From assembly GCF_020510685.1 (NCBI RefSeq), contig NZ_CP075185.1:1736001-1800000 (forward strand): a stretch of DNA of 64,000 nucleotides, written 5' to 3'. Of this stretch, positions 25,600 to 34,249 are shown in pieces. Position numbers and translations under genes: made by a program. The notes below the pieces were generated by a model, which was given only the letters and a program-made list of their open reading frames with translations, did no database searches and was not told the DNA's origin. This DNA is from Dechloromonas denitrificans (GTDB taxonomy: Bacteria > Pseudomonadota > Gammaproteobacteria > Burkholderiales > Rhodocyclaceae). Numbering within the stretch: the stretch's first letter is position 1; the number at the start of each line of letters is the position of its first letter.

Positions 25600-26559
25600 T
25601 CATGCCGTGTCCGGCAACGCGTTCCAGGTCGCCGGCGATTCGCCATCCGGGCCGACCAGCCGGGGATGTAGCAGTTCGGCCAGCCAAGCCATGAACAGCC
25701 GGGTGCGGCGGGGCAGGTGGCGCCGGTTGGCGTAAAGGAGCGAGACCGGCATGGGGCGGGCGCGATACGTCGGCAGGACCTCGACCAGCCGGCCGGCGTC
25801 GATCAAGGGCCGCAAGGATGCCTCGGGCGCCTGGATCAGGCCCAGGCCGGCCAAGCAGGCGGCCTGGTAGGCCTCGGAATTGTTGACGGTCAAGGCGCCC
25901 GGCATCGCCAGGAAACGGGTTTGATTGCCATTTTTCGTATCGAGGTACTCGAAGCCCGGGCTTTTTGCCCCCAGCGTCGGGACATAATGTACCAGCCGAT
26001 GCCCGGTCAGTTCGTCGAGGCTTTGCGGGGTTCCGAAGTGCGTAACGTAGGCCGGGCTGACGCAGTTGATCATCCGGTAATAGCCAAGGCCGCGGGCAAT
26101 CAGGCTGGAGTCGCTGACCGTCCCGACGCGGACCACGCAGTCGAAAGCCTCGCGCACCGGATCGACCAGACGGTCGGTGCTGCTCAGCTCCACGGCCAGC
26201 TGGGGATGGGCCGCCATGAAGGCGGGCAATTGCGGCATCACCAGATCGCGCGCCATGATCAGCGGCATGTCGACGCGCAACCGGCCGGCCAGTTCGGCTG
26301 GGTTGGCGCGGAACATGCCCTGAACCTCTTCCATGTCGGCCAGCAGATCCGTGCACCGTTCGTAAAACGCCAGACCATCCTGAGTCATTTGCACCCGCCG
26401 CGTCGTCCGATGCAGCAAGCGCGTGCCGAGCAGGTTTTCCAGCCGTTGAACGGCGGTTGAAATGCTCGCTTTCGGCAAGCCCAGGCGCTGGGCCGCCTGG
26501 GTGAAACTGGCCAGCTCGGCCACCCGGACGTATATCTGCATTGCTTCGATCTGGTTCAT
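25600..26559 (-). CDS. LysR-family transcriptional regulator
   Basis: 319 aa. The N-terminal winged helix is at residues 1-60 (FTQAAQRLGLPKASISTAVQ, LLGTRLLHRTTRRVQMTQDG) and an effector-binding domain at about 90-300. It is divergent from the SDR gene, the usual arrangement for a LysR regulator and its target. A CTGTTC-N9-GAACAG inverted repeat lies 15-35 bp upstream of its start codon. Close relatives control neighbouring oxidoreductases. The inducer is unknown. Confidence 0.92.
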   Translation of the reverse strand: MNQIEAMQIYVRVAELASFTQAAQRLGLPKASISTAVQRLENLLGTRLLHRTTRRVQMTQDGLAFYERCTDLLADMEEVQGMFRANPAELAGRLRVDMPLIMARDLVMPQLPAFMAAHPQLAVELSSTDRLVDPVREAFDCVVRVGTVSDSSLIARGLGYYRMINCVSPAYVTHFGTPQSLDELTGHRLVHYVPTLGAKSPGFEYLDTKNGNQTRFLAMPGALTVNNSEAYQAACLAGLGLIQAPEASLRPLIDAGRLVEVLPTYRARPMPVSLLYANRRHLPRRTRLFMAWLAELLHPRLVGPDGESPATWNALPDTA

Positions 26560-26573
26560 GAAACTTGTACCAA

Positions 26574-26594
26574 CTGTTCATTAATGGCGAACAG
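26574..26594. promoter_or_regulatory. candidate LysR operator
   Basis: Inverted repeat CTGTTC (26574-26579), nine bases, GAACAG (26589-26594), between the divergent LysR and SDR genes. Size and placement fit a LysR-type site, but the T-N11-A core is not exact. Confidence 0.45.
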
Positions 26595-26709
26595 TCTAAT
26601 CGGTTAGTGCTTGTTTATCTTCATTTCATCGTTCAATAGACTGCATTCATCCCGCTGCTATTCAACGCAGCTGGCAAACCCGCCAATCAATGAAGAACAG
26701 GAGCACAAC

Positions 26710-27468
26710 ATGCCGCGCAAAATCGCCATCGTTACCGGCGGCAGCCGGGGTCTCGGCCGCAATGCCGCCTTGAAGCTCGCCGCCCGGGGCGTCGATGTCA
26801 TCCTGACCTATCGTACCGGTCGGGCTGAGGCGGAAGCGGTGGTCGGCGAAATCGAAAAGCTGGGTGCCCGGGCTGTGGCACTGCCGCTCGATGTCGGCCT
26901 CAGCCGGTCCTTTGCGGCCTTTGCCGCCGAGGTGCGCGAGGTCTTGCGGCGGGAATGGCAGCGCGAATGCTTCGATTACCTGCTCAACAATGCCGGTATC
27001 GGCATCCATGCCAGCTTCGCCGAAACCAGCGAGGAACAATTCGACCAACTGGTCAATATCCAGTTCAAGGGCGTCTTCTTTCTCACCCAGGCGCTGGTGC
27101 CCTTGATGGCCGACGGCGGGCGCATTCTCAACGTGTCGACCGGGCTGACCCGCTTCGCGCTACCGGGCTTTGCCGCCTATGCCGCGATGAAAGGCGCGAT
27201 CGAAGTGCTGACCCGCTATCTCGCCAAGGAGCTCGGGCCGCGCGGCATTACCGTCAATGTTCTTGCTCCGGGGGCGATCGAGACCGATTTTGGCGGTGGC
27301 GCGGTGCGCGACAATGCGCAAATGAACGCTTTCATCGCTTCGCAGACAGCACTGGGGCGGGTCGGTTTGCCGGATGACATCGGCGATGTGGTCGCCTCGC
27401 TGCTTTCCGACGATAACCGCTGGGTCAATGCCCAGCGGATCGAAGCCTCGGGCGGCATGTTCCTGTAA
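26710..27468 (+). CDS. short-chain dehydrogenase/reductase
   Basis: 252 aa from the ATG preceded by AGGAG; upstream in-frame codons contain no good ribosome site. It is a classical SDR: cofactor motif TGGSRGLG (residues about 9-16), NNAG (about 93-96), and a catalytic region with a Ser in LNVSTGLTRF. The usual Tyr-x-x-x-Lys is AAYAAMKGAIEVLTRYLAKE, and the C-terminus is WVNAQRIEASGGMFL. The Arg at the end of beta-2 (TYRTGRAEAE) favours NADPH. Target of the adjacent LysR regulator by position; substrate not predictable. Confidence 0.92.
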   Translation: MPRKIAIVTGGSRGLGRNAALKLAARGVDVILTYRTGRAEAEAVVGEIEKLGARAVALPLDVGLSRSFAAFAAEVREVLRREWQRECFDYLLNNAGIGIHASFAETSEEQFDQLVNIQFKGVFFLTQALVPLMADGGRILNVSTGLTRFALPGFAAYAAMKGAIEVLTRYLAKELGPRGITVNVLAPGAIETDFGGGAVRDNAQMNAFIASQTALGRVGLPDDIGDVVASLLSDDNRWVNAQRIEASGGMFL

Positions 27469-27497
27469 GCACCGCGGCTGGCCAGGGTGGCGAGCCT

Positions 27498-28343
27498 TCA
27501 GCTCGACTCGCTTTCCACCGTGTATTTCGCGCCCTCGCCCTGGGCCAGCAGGGCGGTCAGCTTGGGCAGGGTTTCGTGCATTTTCTTTTCCAGCGTCCAC
27601 GGCGGGTTGATGATGAACATGCCGCTGCCGTTCATGCCGTAGCCGTCTTTCGACGGCGCGCTGACTTCCAGCGAGACGTGCAGCCAGTTCTCGGCACCCA
27701 GGCCTTTCAGCTTGGCCGGCAACTTGCGCGATTCGAGCTTGGAGAGCATCGGGTACCACACCGCGTAAGTTCCGGTCGGGAAGCGTTTCAGGGCTTCCTG
27801 CAGGCCTTTGACGACATTGCTGTAATCGTCCCGGGTTTCGTAGGAAGGGTCGATCAGGACCAGCGCCCGGCGGGGCGGTGGCGGCAGGATGGCCTTCAGC
27901 CCGGCGAAACCGTCGCCCGCGGTGATCGCCACCTCGCGCCCGGCGGACTTGAAACATTCCTGCAGCAGCTTGACGTCGGTGCTGTGCAGTTCATAGAGCC
28001 GCAGCCGGTCGCTTTCCCGCATCAACTGGCTGGCCAGCCACGGCGAGCCCGGGTAGTAGCGCAGCTGGTCGTCCGGGTTGAGCATCTTGACGAACTCGAG
28101 ATAGACCACGGCCGCTGGCGGCAGACCCTTCTGGCCCCACAGGCGGCCGACGCCATCCTTGTATTCGGCCAGCTTGGTGGCGTGGGCCGACTCCAGTGCG
28201 TAGCGCCCGGCACCCGCATGGGTGTCGATAATCCAGAACGGGGCGGGCTTTTCGCCCATGTATTCGGCGATCTGGATCAGGATGATGTGTTTCAGCACGT
28301 CGGCATGATTGCCGGCGTGAAAGGCATGGCGGTAGCTGAGCAT
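27498..28343 (-). CDS. rlmJ: 23S rRNA A2030 N6-methyltransferase RlmJ
   Basis: 281 aa, full length. It starts MLSYRHAFHAGNHADVLKH, a signature of RlmJ, and has the SAM loop DTHAGAGRY and the catalytic motif region LIDPSYETRDDY (Asp-Pro-Pro/Ser-Tyr type for N6-adenine methylation). It modifies 23S rRNA before subunit assembly. It converges on the SDR gene and lies 10 nt after the PilZ-like gene, possibly in one transcript. Confidence 0.95.
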   Translation of the reverse strand: MLSYRHAFHAGNHADVLKHIILIQIAEYMGEKPAPFWIIDTHAGAGRYALESAHATKLAEYKDGVGRLWGQKGLPPAAVVYLEFVKMLNPDDQLRYYPGSPWLASQLMRESDRLRLYELHSTDVKLLQECFKSAGREVAITAGDGFAGLKAILPPPPRRALVLIDPSYETRDDYSNVVKGLQEALKRFPTGTYAVWYPMLSKLESRKLPAKLKGLGAENWLHVSLEVSAPSKDGYGMNGSGMFIINPPWTLEKKMHETLPKLTALLAQGEGAKYTVESESS

Positions 28344-28353
28344 TGAGCGGGAA

Positions 28354-29925
28354 TTAATCCGGAAGCGGGTCGAGGGCTACGAATTCTAGCCCTTCGTTGG
28401 CTTCTATGCATTTCCCGATTTGTCGATGAAGAGTCCGGCCGGCAGTATTGAAGGTGACCCGTTGCCTGGCGACGAGCCGGCCGGGCGGTGCGATCAGGCC
28501 GGAAAACTTGCCATAGGCTGGCAGGCTGTGCAGGAAAATGGCGCGCAGGCTGGCCGCCTTTTCGCTCGGCAGTTCGACGATGCTGACCTGCGGCGAGAGC
28601 AGTTGCAGACCGAGTTCGAGCCGGGTATTGCTGGCGCTTACCCGGCGCACCAGGCAGACGTGAATCCGGCTCGATTCGCGCGGTTGCAGCGCGACGACGG
28701 CGCCGGCGCCGATCCGGCATTTTTCGCCATTGACGAAGCGGATAAGGAAGCCGTCCGGGCTTTCGTCGATCAGCGACCATTCGCTGGTCTTGAAGGTCTT
28801 GCCGTCATGGCGGCAATCGGCGTCCAGGGCGCGGCGCGAGAAGGCGTTGCCGTCGAGGAAGGCGATCACCTCGTCGAGTCCGCCGACCAGGTCGGCCCGC
28901 GGCTTGAACTTGCTGCGGCTGAAGCGGCGGGCATTGCGGCCGCCAACGGCAACGCGCAGGCTGTGCAAGAGCAGCGGGCTGATCTCGAGGTCGGGCTGGA
29001 CTGCCTTGCCGGGCTGGCGGGCGAGATTGCGGTCAAGCGCCGCCAGCACCTGGGTGCAGTCAATGATCAGGCAGCCGCTCTCCGGCAGGTCGGAAGACAG
29101 TCGGCTCAGCGGCTGGCCCGGGCAGCCGGTGTCGGGGCAAACCAGGAAGCAGGACTCGGCGCGCCGGCTGTTGACGATTTCCGGCGATGCCTCGGCCACC
29201 ACTGCGTAGGCTGCCAGTTGCCAGGTGCAGGCGTGAATCAGGTCGAGCTGCGGGCGGGGCAGCTTGGCCGGTTCGAGATAGGCGAAGAGCAGGGCGCCGA
29301 GATATTCATGCTCGATCGGTGCCGTTTCCCCGTTGAGCGGCTTGGCCAGCGGGTCGCAGGCCATCCGGTAGAGGGCGTGCAGCATCTGCCAGGAGGCGGC
29401 GGACGGCGCGGTATAGGCCCGGTAAGCCAGCAACTGCCGGCGGGAAAGCAGTGCCAGCGCCCGCTGAATCGCCCGGTGGAGCAGCTGGTTGAGACCCGCG
29501 CCGTGATGGTGTTCGAGGATATCGTGGGCAATGCCGGCGTAGGCCTGGGCCATGCCCTTGAGCAGGTTGTCGGCGTTGATCGCGGCGCTGGTTGCGGCCC
29601 TGGGCAGCGGCAGGACGGCTTGCCCGATTTCCTGCTCCAGGCTCGGCAAGGCGCGTTCGGCTTCCTGCCGCATTTCTTCCAGTTGGCTGAAGCGCAACTG
29701 CGGATCGGCCTGGCGGCTGATCGACGGCAAGACCGCGCTCCCCAGTTTTCTGACCAGCTCGAGTGGCGAGAGGCCGCTGGTCGTCAGCAATTGCGTCCGG
29801 AAATCCGCTGTCGCCTTGCTGTCGGCATGCGGTTGACTGAAGGGGAGCAAATCGCGGATCAGTTGCAGCGGGGAGTCCATCGACGGGGATAATGAAGTGA
29901 CATTCGCATTATCCCGCATATTCAT
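28354..29925 (-). CDS. large PilZ-like protein of unknown function
   Basis: About 523 aa; the start is uncertain among in-frame ATGs at 29970, 29925, 29919 and 29880, none with a clear ribosome site, and a GATAAT box near 29908 would favour 29880. The N-terminal two thirds are mainly helical with no family I recognise (EEMRQEAERALPSLEQEIGQ, GIAHDILEHHHGAGLNQLLH). The C-terminal part (WSLIDESPDGFLIRF, CRIGAGAVVALQPRES, LELGLQLLSPQ) looks like a PilZ-type beta-barrel. The two Arg-rich c-di-GMP motifs are not obvious, so nucleotide binding is unproven. It is soluble and cytoplasmic, and divergent from the DUF3301 gene. Confidence 0.75.
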   Translation of the reverse strand: MNMRDNANVTSLSPSMDSPLQLIRDLLPFSQPHADSKATADFRTQLLTTSGLSPLELVRKLGSAVLPSISRQADPQLRFSQLEEMRQEAERALPSLEQEIGQAVLPLPRAATSAAINADNLLKGMAQAYAGIAHDILEHHHGAGLNQLLHRAIQRALALLSRRQLLAYRAYTAPSAASWQMLHALYRMACDPLAKPLNGETAPIEHEYLGALLFAYLEPAKLPRPQLDLIHACTWQLAAYAVVAEASPEIVNSRRAESCFLVCPDTGCPGQPLSRLSSDLPESGCLIIDCTQVLAALDRNLARQPGKAVQPDLEISPLLLHSLRVAVGGRNARRFSRSKFKPRADLVGGLDEVIAFLDGNAFSRRALDADCRHDGKTFKTSEWSLIDESPDGFLIRFVNGEKCRIGAGAVVALQPRESSRIHVCLVRRVSASNTRLELGLQLLSPQVSIVELPSEKAASLRAIFLHSLPAYGKFSGLIAPPGRLVARQRVTFNTAGRTLHRQIGKCIEANEGLEFVALDPLPD

Positions 29926-29968
29926 GCAAATTCTGCGGTGAAATCGCGCTCTTACGTATACTTGCGCC

Positions 29969-30319
29969 ATGGATATCTACGAATTACTGGCTCTCGCCCT
30001 GCTGGCGGGCGGCATCTGGCTCTGGCTCGACACCCTCAAGGCGCGGGAAGTCGGCGTTCGTGCTGTGCAGCAGGCCTGCGCCGACGAGGGCTTGCAGTTC
30101 CTCGACGAAACGGTCGTCGGGCGTTCATTCAGCCTGGCCCGCGACGACGACGGTCAGCTCAAGCTGCGTCGCGTCTATGCCTTCGAATACAGCGATACCG
30201 GCAACGATCGCAGTGCCGGCAGCGTGACCTTGCTCGGCAGCCAGGTCGAGTTCCTGCATCTCCGCCCCCACCTCTACGTGGTGCCCAAGGCACCGGAAAA
30301 AAATGAAACCTTCCATTGA
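29969..30319 (+). CDS. DUF3301 membrane-anchored protein
   Basis: 116 aa. One N-terminal membrane helix (LLALALLAGGIWLWLDT) is followed by AREVGVRAVQQACADEGLQF and LDETVVGRSFSLARDDDG, the conserved DUF3301 pattern. The remainder is a small soluble domain ending LRPHLYVVP. Function unknown. It overlaps the mutarotase gene by 17 nt, so the two are co-transcribed. A TATACT box ends about 8 bp before the ATG, so the transcript may have a very short leader. Confidence 0.88.
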   Translation: MDIYELLALALLAGGIWLWLDTLKAREVGVRAVQQACADEGLQFLDETVVGRSFSLARDDDGQLKLRRVYAFEYSDTGNDRSAGSVTLLGSQVEFLHLRPHLYVVPKAPEKNETFH

Positions 30320-31151
30320 AGCAATTGAATTTCACGGCATCGAAGCCTTTCGTCTGAATGGCCCGCGCGGCTCAAGCGCGATCATCAGCAAGCTCGGCGC
30401 GCAGGTTCTGTCCTGGGTGACGCCGGATGGCCGGGAACATCTCTTCCTTTCCGACCAGGCCGTATTCGACGGCAGCGTCGCCATCCGTGGCGGCATCCCG
30501 GTCTGTTTTCCGCAGTTTTCCAATTTGGGCAATTTGCCCAAGCATGGCTTTGTCCGGACTCGCCCATGGTCGGTGAGCACCGAACGTTGCGGCGACGATT
30601 TCGCCCTGATCACGCTGGAAATCGCCGATGACGAAGCGACGCGCGCCCTCTGGCCGCATCCCTTCCAGGCGGAAATCACGCTGATGCTCGAAGCCGATCG
30701 CATCGACGTCGAGTTCTGCGTGACCAACACCGGTGGCGTGCCGTTCAGCTTCACCGGCGCATTGCATTCCTATCTGCGCCTGGTTCAGGTCGAGGATGCT
30801 GCGCTCGAGGGGCTTTCCGGCCATGCCTACCGCGACGCGGCGAATGGCGACCGGATGGTCTTCGACAGCGCGGCCGAACTGCTCGTCGAGGATGTCGTCG
30901 ATCGCGTCTACCACGACGTCAACAAGCCGCAAATTCTACGCGCCGCGAATCTCAGCCTGGCCATCCAGGCGCAAGGCTTTCCCGACGTGGTGGTGTGGAA
31001 TCCGTGGGTCGAACTGTGCGCCGGGATGAGCGACATGCCTGCCGACGGCTGGCGCCACATGCTCTGTGTCGAGGCGGCGATTGCCCAGCACCCGATCACG
31101 CTGCCGGCCGGCGAGGAATGGTACGGGCGGCAGACGCTGGTCGCTATCTGA
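30303..31151 (+). CDS. D-hexose-6-phosphate mutarotase (YeaD family)
   Basis: 282 aa. Aldose-epimerase fold: LNGPRGSSAIISKLGAQVLS, GGIPVCFPQFSNLG and HGFVRTRPW. The catalytic His is in FTGALHSYLRL and the Glu in VWNPWVELCAGMSD. It interconverts alpha and beta anomers of glucose-6-phosphate or related sugars. It overlaps the DUF3301 gene. About 110 bp follow before the CooA-like regulator. Confidence 0.93.
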   Translation: MKPSIEAIEFHGIEAFRLNGPRGSSAIISKLGAQVLSWVTPDGREHLFLSDQAVFDGSVAIRGGIPVCFPQFSNLGNLPKHGFVRTRPWSVSTERCGDDFALITLEIADDEATRALWPHPFQAEITLMLEADRIDVEFCVTNTGGVPFSFTGALHSYLRLVQVEDAALEGLSGHAYRDAANGDRMVFDSAAELLVEDVVDRVYHDVNKPQILRAANLSLAIQAQGFPDVVVWNPWVELCAGMSDMPADGWRHMLCVEAAIAQHPITLPAGEEWYGRQTLVAI

Positions 31152-31179
31152 GCGGTCGGCCAGTCGGCGGGCCGTAAAT

Positions 31180-31195
31180 TGTCGTAAAGCCGACG
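31180..31195 (+). promoter_or_regulatory. candidate CooA-type operator
   Basis: TGTCG (31180-31184), six bases, CGACG (31191-31195). This matches the reported Rhodospirillum rubrum CooA recognition pattern TGTC(A)-N6-CGAC(A) except for the outermost base on the right. It lies 70 bp before the CooA-like start codon, upstream of cowN, so positive autoregulation is possible. Confidence 0.5.
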
Positions 31196-31264
31196 TGCGC
31201 TTGTTTGCCAAGTCATTGATTGTCAAGCGGTTTGGTGTGGTCTTGCTCTTGCTTGCCAGCAGGT

Positions 31265-31969
31265 ATGGAGAACGCACACCACATCCCGCCTGCCGCCGAG
31301 CCGAGGCTGGCCAGCATGCCGCCGATACCGGATGGCTTGCTGGCCGGTTTTGAAGCCCGCGAACTGGCCAAAGGCTGCCTGTTCTCGACGCCCTCGGGCG
31401 GGCGGGATCAGGTTTTCGTCGTCGGCAGCGGACGCTTGCGGGTCTATCTGGCCGGCGAGAGTCGCGAACTCAGCCTGAGCTATCTCGAACCGGGCGATAT
31501 CTACACCACCCATACGCCGACCTATGTCGAGGCGGTTCTGCCGACGACGCTCTGGGTGATGCCAACCGCCGCCTTCGCCCGCCGCTTGGCGGTCGATCCC
31601 TCGGTCACGCCGGTCATGATGCGGGTGCTCGGCCGCCTGCTGGCGAATGCCGTCAACCTGATCGAGGATCTCGCCTTCCGCGAAGTGCCGGCGCGCCTCG
31701 CCCGCTTCCTGCTCGGCCTGGCCAATCGGCGTGGCCAGATCACCGATGACGGCTGGCTGATTCCGCTCGATCTCGGCATGGAGGATATCGCCAGCCTGCT
31801 CGGGACGACCCGGCAGACGGTGTCTTCGCTGATCAATCAATGGGAGCGCGAAGGCATCCTGGAGCGCCAGGGCCGGCGGGCGTTGCGCGTCCGTTCGCTG
31901 GCCGCGCTGGCCGTGCACTGTCCCGCTAGTGTCGGCCAGCCGACGGACATGGCCGGCGCCGGTCGCTAA
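31265..31969 (+). CDS. CooA-like CO-responsive Crp/Fnr regulator
   Basis: 234 aa from this ATG, or 217 aa from the ATG at 31316, which reads MPPIPDG and would supply an N-terminal Pro as in Rhodospirillum CooA. The effector domain follows CooA closely: VFVVGSGRLRVYLAGESREL then SYLEPGDIYTTHT. The reduced-haem ligand (CooA His77) is kept as His83, while the oxidised-state ligand Cys75 is Thr81. The HTH at about 178-211 (GTTRQTVSSLINQWEREGIL) resembles Carboxydothermus CooA. There is no FNR-type Cys cluster. The next gene is cowN, a known CooA target in Rhodobacter, which supports CO sensing. Confidence 0.8.
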   Translation: MENAHHIPPAAEPRLASMPPIPDGLLAGFEARELAKGCLFSTPSGGRDQVFVVGSGRLRVYLAGESRELSLSYLEPGDIYTTHTPTYVEAVLPTTLWVMPTAAFARRLAVDPSVTPVMMRVLGRLLANAVNLIEDLAFREVPARLARFLLGLANRRGQITDDGWLIPLDLGMEDIASLLGTTRQTVSSLINQWEREGILERQGRRALRVRSLAALAVHCPASVGQPTDMAGAGR

Positions 31970-32000
31970 AGTCCGGCCATGTTTCATTCAAGGATAGATC

Positions 32001-32318
32001 ATGGAAGCGAATCGGACTTTACCAGCGGACTGCGGTTGCCAGCGGAAGACAGACCGTTACATCAGCTTTGACGGACTGGACTGCGACGGCAACGCCCGCC
32101 GGGTCATGGCCTGCATCGAACGCAACATGCAGGCGGCCGGCCAGGCCCAGCCGTTCTGGACTTATTTCATGACCAAGCGCCAGCCGCGGAGCGGGCCGGT
32201 GCCGGACGATCTGTTTCTCGTCCATTCCCATATCAACCAGATTCGCGAGTTTTTCGAGGAGTGCGCTGACGAAGCCGCGCTGGCTTTGCTGACGCAGGTC
32301 GAAGAGGAGTGCTGCTGA
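32001..32318 (+). CDS. cowN: CowN, protein sustaining N2 fixation in the presence of CO
   Basis: 105 aa. The pattern DRYISFDGLDCDGNARRVMA, then FWTYFMTKR and GPVPDDLFLVHSHINQIREF, ending LLTQVEEECC, matches CowN, which protects Mo-nitrogenase from CO. Ribosome site AAGGAT. It lies 31 nt after the CooA-like gene with no promoter between, so it is co-transcribed. Its presence implies that the genome carries nitrogenase, although no nif gene is in the window. Confidence 0.9.
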   Translation: MEANRTLPADCGCQRKTDRYISFDGLDCDGNARRVMACIERNMQAAGQAQPFWTYFMTKRQPRSGPVPDDLFLVHSHINQIREFFEECADEAALALLTQVEEECC

Positions 32319-32355
32319 ACTTTCCGGCCGGCTGACTGGCCTGGCTGCCGGGCAA

Positions 32356-34113
32356 TCAGGCGTGGCTCGGTTGCCAGTTGCTGGCGACGCGGTTGCGCCC
32401 GGTCTGCTTGGCCCGGTACAGCCAGGCGTCGGCATCGTGGATCAGTTTGTCGAGCGATTCGTGATCGCCGAGTTGGGCGATGCCGAAGCTGGCCGACAGC
32501 CTGAATCCTTGACCGGCTGAGCCGAATTTCAAGCATTCGATTTCGCCGCGCAGCCGCTCGGCCAGCTGGCAAGCCTGGGCAGCATCGGTTTCCGGCAGCA
32601 GCAGAACGAATTCCTCGCCTCCCCAGCGAGCGGCGATGTCGCCGCTGCGGCAGGCGGCGGCGAGCAGCCGGGAGATTTCGGCGAGCACCTTGTCGCCCAT
32701 CGCATGACCATAGCCGTCGTTGATTTCCTTGAAATGGTCGATGTCGGCCATCAGCACCGACAAGTGGCGGTTGCTGCGCAAGGCCGTACTCCAGACCGGC
32801 CCGGCATGCTCGAAGAAAGCGCGGCGGTTGAGCAGGCCGGTCAGCGGGTCGGTGCTGGCCAATTGCTCGGCTTGCTGGCGGGCCTGCTGGTGCTGGCGCA
32901 TCCGGTAGGCGAGGGCAAGGGCGAGCAGAATGCCTTCGATGACGACCCCCCAGCCGGCGGCATGGAAGGAGATCGAGGTATAGGGCAGGCCGTGCCAGAC
33001 CGCCAGGGCGGTGACCGAGGTGCCGAGCATCGTGGTCAGCGCCGCGGCAAGAAAGTAGCGGCCGGCAATCCGTCCATGTCGGATGGTGATGATCCCGAGC
33101 CAGACCATGACCACCGAAAACAGCAAAACGAACAGAAAGGCGACGAGCACGGTGTCCTGCTGGCGTTGCATGGCGACCGTCGAGAAAATCAGGATCAGCC
33201 CGAGCGTGACCTGCCAATGCACCAGCCGACGAGCGACCGGGGCGTGCTGGCGCAGATTCAGGAAGCCGCTGGCGAAGCGCAGGCCGAAACAACTGAAGAT
33301 CACCATCAGCAGCGGGATGGCGTATTGCTGGAAGGCGGTTTGCTGGGGCCATAGCCAGACGTAGGCATGGCCGGTGTAACCCAGGTGGAGCAGTACGAAG
33401 GAGCCGAGATAAAGCGTGTAGTCGAGATAGCTGCGTTCGCGCAGACCGATGAAGAGCATCGCGTTGTAGGCGATCAGGGCGAGCAGGAAGCCGTAAAGCA
33501 CGCCGTAGCCGTAGTCGTACTGGAGCTGCAAGGCTTCTGCCTGGGCCGTATCGAGCAGCCGGACGGGGACGACCAGCGGATCGGGCGTCGCTACCCGGAG
33601 AAAAATATCGCTGCGCCCGGGCGGCAAGGTGAGATCGAAAACATAGCCGAGTCCGGCGAGCGGCGAGCGGTGCGCGGTGTTGGCATCGCCGGCGATCGAT
33701 TGGGCTACCAGCTGGTTGCCGTGCACCTGATAGAGCTCGATCCGGTCGAGCCAGGAAATCTCGATCTCCAGCCGGCGCTTGGCCGGGAGTGCTTGATTGT
33801 TGCCGACGGCAAGATGCAGCCAGACCGGCTTGGCGGCAATGCCGAACTTGGCGACGTCGCTGTCGCCCGGCTGAAAGGCGCCCTGGCGTTGTTGCTGAAG
33901 GGCCTCCTTGATGCTCAACGGCGGGCCGCTTTCGATCAGGATGTTCATCCAGCGCCCGAGCGGTTCGGTCGGCAAGGTCTCGAGCGGATGAACCTGGGCC
34001 TGGGCACCGTGCATCAGCAGCAGCCAGAACAGCGCCAGCCAGCCGGCCCAGGACAGAACTGGCCGGTCTTGAGGTTGGCGTTGCGGCGAAGTTTGAACGA
34101 TGGCGTCCGACAT
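32356..34113 (-). CDS. 7TMR-DISM diguanylate cyclase
   Basis: 585 aa. A signal/anchor is at about 20-40, with an extracellular DISMED2 jelly-roll domain at about 45-190. Seven helices cover about 203-405 (7TMR-DISM type; YGYGVLYGFLLALIAYNAML). A short coiled coil leads to a GGDEF domain (about 415-580) with the active motif GGEEF at 498-502 and an intact inhibitory site RSGD at 489-492. It should make c-di-GMP in response to an extracytoplasmic, possibly carbohydrate, signal. The PilZ-like protein a few kb away is a possible but unproven receptor. Confidence 0.93.
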   Translation of the reverse strand: MSDAIVQTSPQRQPQDRPVLSWAGWLALFWLLLMHGAQAQVHPLETLPTEPLGRWMNILIESGPPLSIKEALQQQRQGAFQPGDSDVAKFGIAAKPVWLHLAVGNNQALPAKRRLEIEISWLDRIELYQVHGNQLVAQSIAGDANTAHRSPLAGLGYVFDLTLPPGRSDIFLRVATPDPLVVPVRLLDTAQAEALQLQYDYGYGVLYGFLLALIAYNAMLFIGLRERSYLDYTLYLGSFVLLHLGYTGHAYVWLWPQQTAFQQYAIPLLMVIFSCFGLRFASGFLNLRQHAPVARRLVHWQVTLGLILIFSTVAMQRQQDTVLVAFLFVLLFSVVMVWLGIITIRHGRIAGRYFLAAALTTMLGTSVTALAVWHGLPYTSISFHAAGWGVVIEGILLALALAYRMRQHQQARQQAEQLASTDPLTGLLNRRAFFEHAGPVWSTALRSNRHLSVLMADIDHFKEINDGYGHAMGDKVLAEISRLLAAACRSGDIAARWGGEEFVLLLPETDAAQACQLAERLRGEIECLKFGSAGQGFRLSASFGIAQLGDHESLDKLIHDADAWLYRAKQTGRNRVASNWQPSHA

Positions 34114-34185
34114 GCTGTGCAGGATAACGTCCTAATCCGCGGTACGACACCATTTTTTGCCGCCCGGCCGGCGCCGTTTTGATCT

Positions 34186-34214
34186 GCGTTAGGGCGCGGC
34201 CGGCGGCCTAACGC
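34186..34214. repeat. inverted repeat upstream of the DUF2189 gene
   Basis: GCGTTAGG (34186-34193) and CCTAACGC (34207-34214) flank a GC-rich 13-bp centre. It lies 36 bp before the DUF2189 start codon, between divergent genes, so it is an operator candidate. Confidence 0.4.
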
Positions 34215-34249
34215 TAGTCTGGGCCGATTCGACTCGAACGACTGTTGCC

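Noticed and set aside
28420..29892. Plus-strand open frame of about 490 codons opposite the PilZ-like gene
   Set aside because: Gln/Gly/Ala-rich antisense shadow; the minus-strand product has ordered secondary structure and a PilZ-like end.
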